Source: CAG-882 sp050874385 (GTDB taxonomy: Bacteria > Bacillota > Clostridia > Lachnospirales > Lachnospiraceae). Taken from it: a DNA stretch of 34,042 nucleotides. This document shows positions 33,447 to 34,042 of the stretch, in pieces. The DNA lies in assembly GCA_050874385.1 (NCBI GenBank), contig JBNMKO010000026.1:1-34042 (forward strand). The letters are read 5' to 3'. The notes under the pieces were generated by a model. The model worked only from the letters and a program-made list of their open reading frames with translations. It was not told the DNA's origin and searched no databases. Position 1 is the first letter of the stretch. Every line of letters begins with the position of its first letter. Both the position numbers and the translations under genes were made by a program.

Positions 33447-34042
33447 ATGAGCGACGTTATGAAATGCCCAATCTGCACTAAGGACATGAAAAAGGATAAA
33501 AACATGTTTGTCTGTCCCGACTGCGGATACAGAATTATGGCATCGAAGGCTGCATCTGACAGCAATCAGTTCGATGTCCCTGAAAAAAAGCCTGCCATAC
33601 ACGCGGGCTTTGGAAGAAAATCAAGAGATAAAGGACATGATAACGAGGACTTCCGCGCTAAAAGGGTTCGCAAAGTGCTTACAACATTCGTTTTAGTGTC
33701 TGTTATGTTCACTATGACATCTGTGCTGCTTACCACATTCAATGTCAGGCACGGACTTGGCATAGGTTCAGGTTCATCACCAATCAACGCCCCTAAGACC
33801 CCTGTACCTTCCGAGGAAGAGACAGCTAAAAACCTTGACACATCTGGGTACCGACCAAAATCGGACGAGATTATATACATCTGCGAGACGATTTTTGGCA
33901 AGCCGGTTGACCAAATAACCCGCGATGAGCTTGAAAGTGTGATGGAGCTTGACTTTAGTGAAATAAATGACAATTACATTTTGGTCGGCTGCACTCTCTC
34001 CGACAATACGACGAACAGCTTCATTATTGAAGCCCACCACAT
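33447..34042 (+). CDS. Zinc-ribbon membrane protein, cut by the window end
   Basis: An open frame from ATG 33447 (GAGGGG about nine bases upstream) running off the window, 198 residues seen. An N-terminal zinc ribbon is formed by CPIC (Cys7, Cys10) and CPDC (Cys23, Cys26). A basic segment follows, then one membrane helix at about 78-98 (LTTFVLVSVMFTMTSVLL), and an extracellular part of which about 100 residues are visible. Similar zinc-ribbon plus single-helix proteins are frequent in gut Firmicutes and carry varied extracellular domains; the domain here cannot be judged from the visible portion. Function unknown. Confidence 0.8.
   Translation, partial: MSDVMKCPICTKDMKKDKNMFVCPDCGYRIMASKAASDSNQFDVPEKKPAIHAGFGRKSRDKGHDNEDFRAKRVRKVLTTFVLVSVMFTMTSVLLTTFNVRHGLGIGSGSSPINAPKTPVPSEEETAKNLDTSGYRPKSDEIIYICETIFGKPVDQITRDELESVMELDFSEINDNYILVGCTLSDNTTNSFIIEAHH

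Overview
The window looks like chromosomal DNA of an anaerobic gut Firmicute of the family Lachnospiraceae. The genes point this way: a single-chain pyruvate:ferredoxin oxidoreductase, a two-subunit iron-sulfur L-serine dehydratase, an Opp peptide transporter, chemoreceptors of a motile cell, a YtrA-type GntR regulator, and a 2-keto-3-deoxygluconate kinase whose codon use looks highly optimised. A pectin-using, motile genus such as Lachnospira ([Eubacterium] eligens group) would fit, but that is inference. I see no rRNA, tRNA, CRISPR array, insertion sequence or phage gene.

Layout. (1) 60-2922, minus: an envelope O-acylation pair, MBOAT acyltransferase then membrane-anchored SGNH esterase, behind an unusual phased repeat array (3001-3080). 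(2) 3219-4782, minus: sdaAB-sdaAA, with a clear terminator. (3) 4939-6717, minus: a chemoreceptor, divergent from a MerR-type regulator (6981-7778). (4) 7779-8241: a 463-base leader region with a MerR-type 19-bp-spacer promoter, a second promoter, two terminator hairpins and a three-half-site palindrome. (5) 8242-14273, plus: oppBCDF-oppA. The OppA protein appears circularly permuted. (6) 14401-18672, minus: HD-domain protein and pyruvate:ferredoxin oxidoreductase. (7) 18787-20561, minus: GntR regulator plus a DUF5808/PH-like membrane protein. (8) 20946-21800, plus: a DUF11 protein with no signal peptide. (9) 21938-25136, minus: PlsC-like acyltransferase overlapping a CtpE/Exp7-like P-type ATPase. 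(10) 25372-27367, plus: xanthine salvage pair xpt-pbuX. (11) 27609-28040, minus: small helical-bundle protein. (12) 28509-30239, plus: ABC-class predicted ATPase (COG3044). (13) 30529-31626, minus: KDG kinase. (14) 31880-33349, plus: a second chemoreceptor with a six-helix membrane sensor. (15) 33447-end, plus: a zinc-ribbon membrane protein cut by the window edge.

The metabolic genes join up. Peptides come in through Opp, serine is deaminated to pyruvate by SdaAB, and pyruvate from serine or from the KDG branch of uronate breakdown is oxidised to acetyl-CoA by the PFOR. The most unusual observations are the OppA in which the segment that normally ends the protein sits directly after the lipoprotein linker, the phased TTA repeats before the acylation operon, the orphan MerR-type promoter, and a hairpin lying between the Shine-Dalgarno sequence and the start codon of the COG3044 ATPase.
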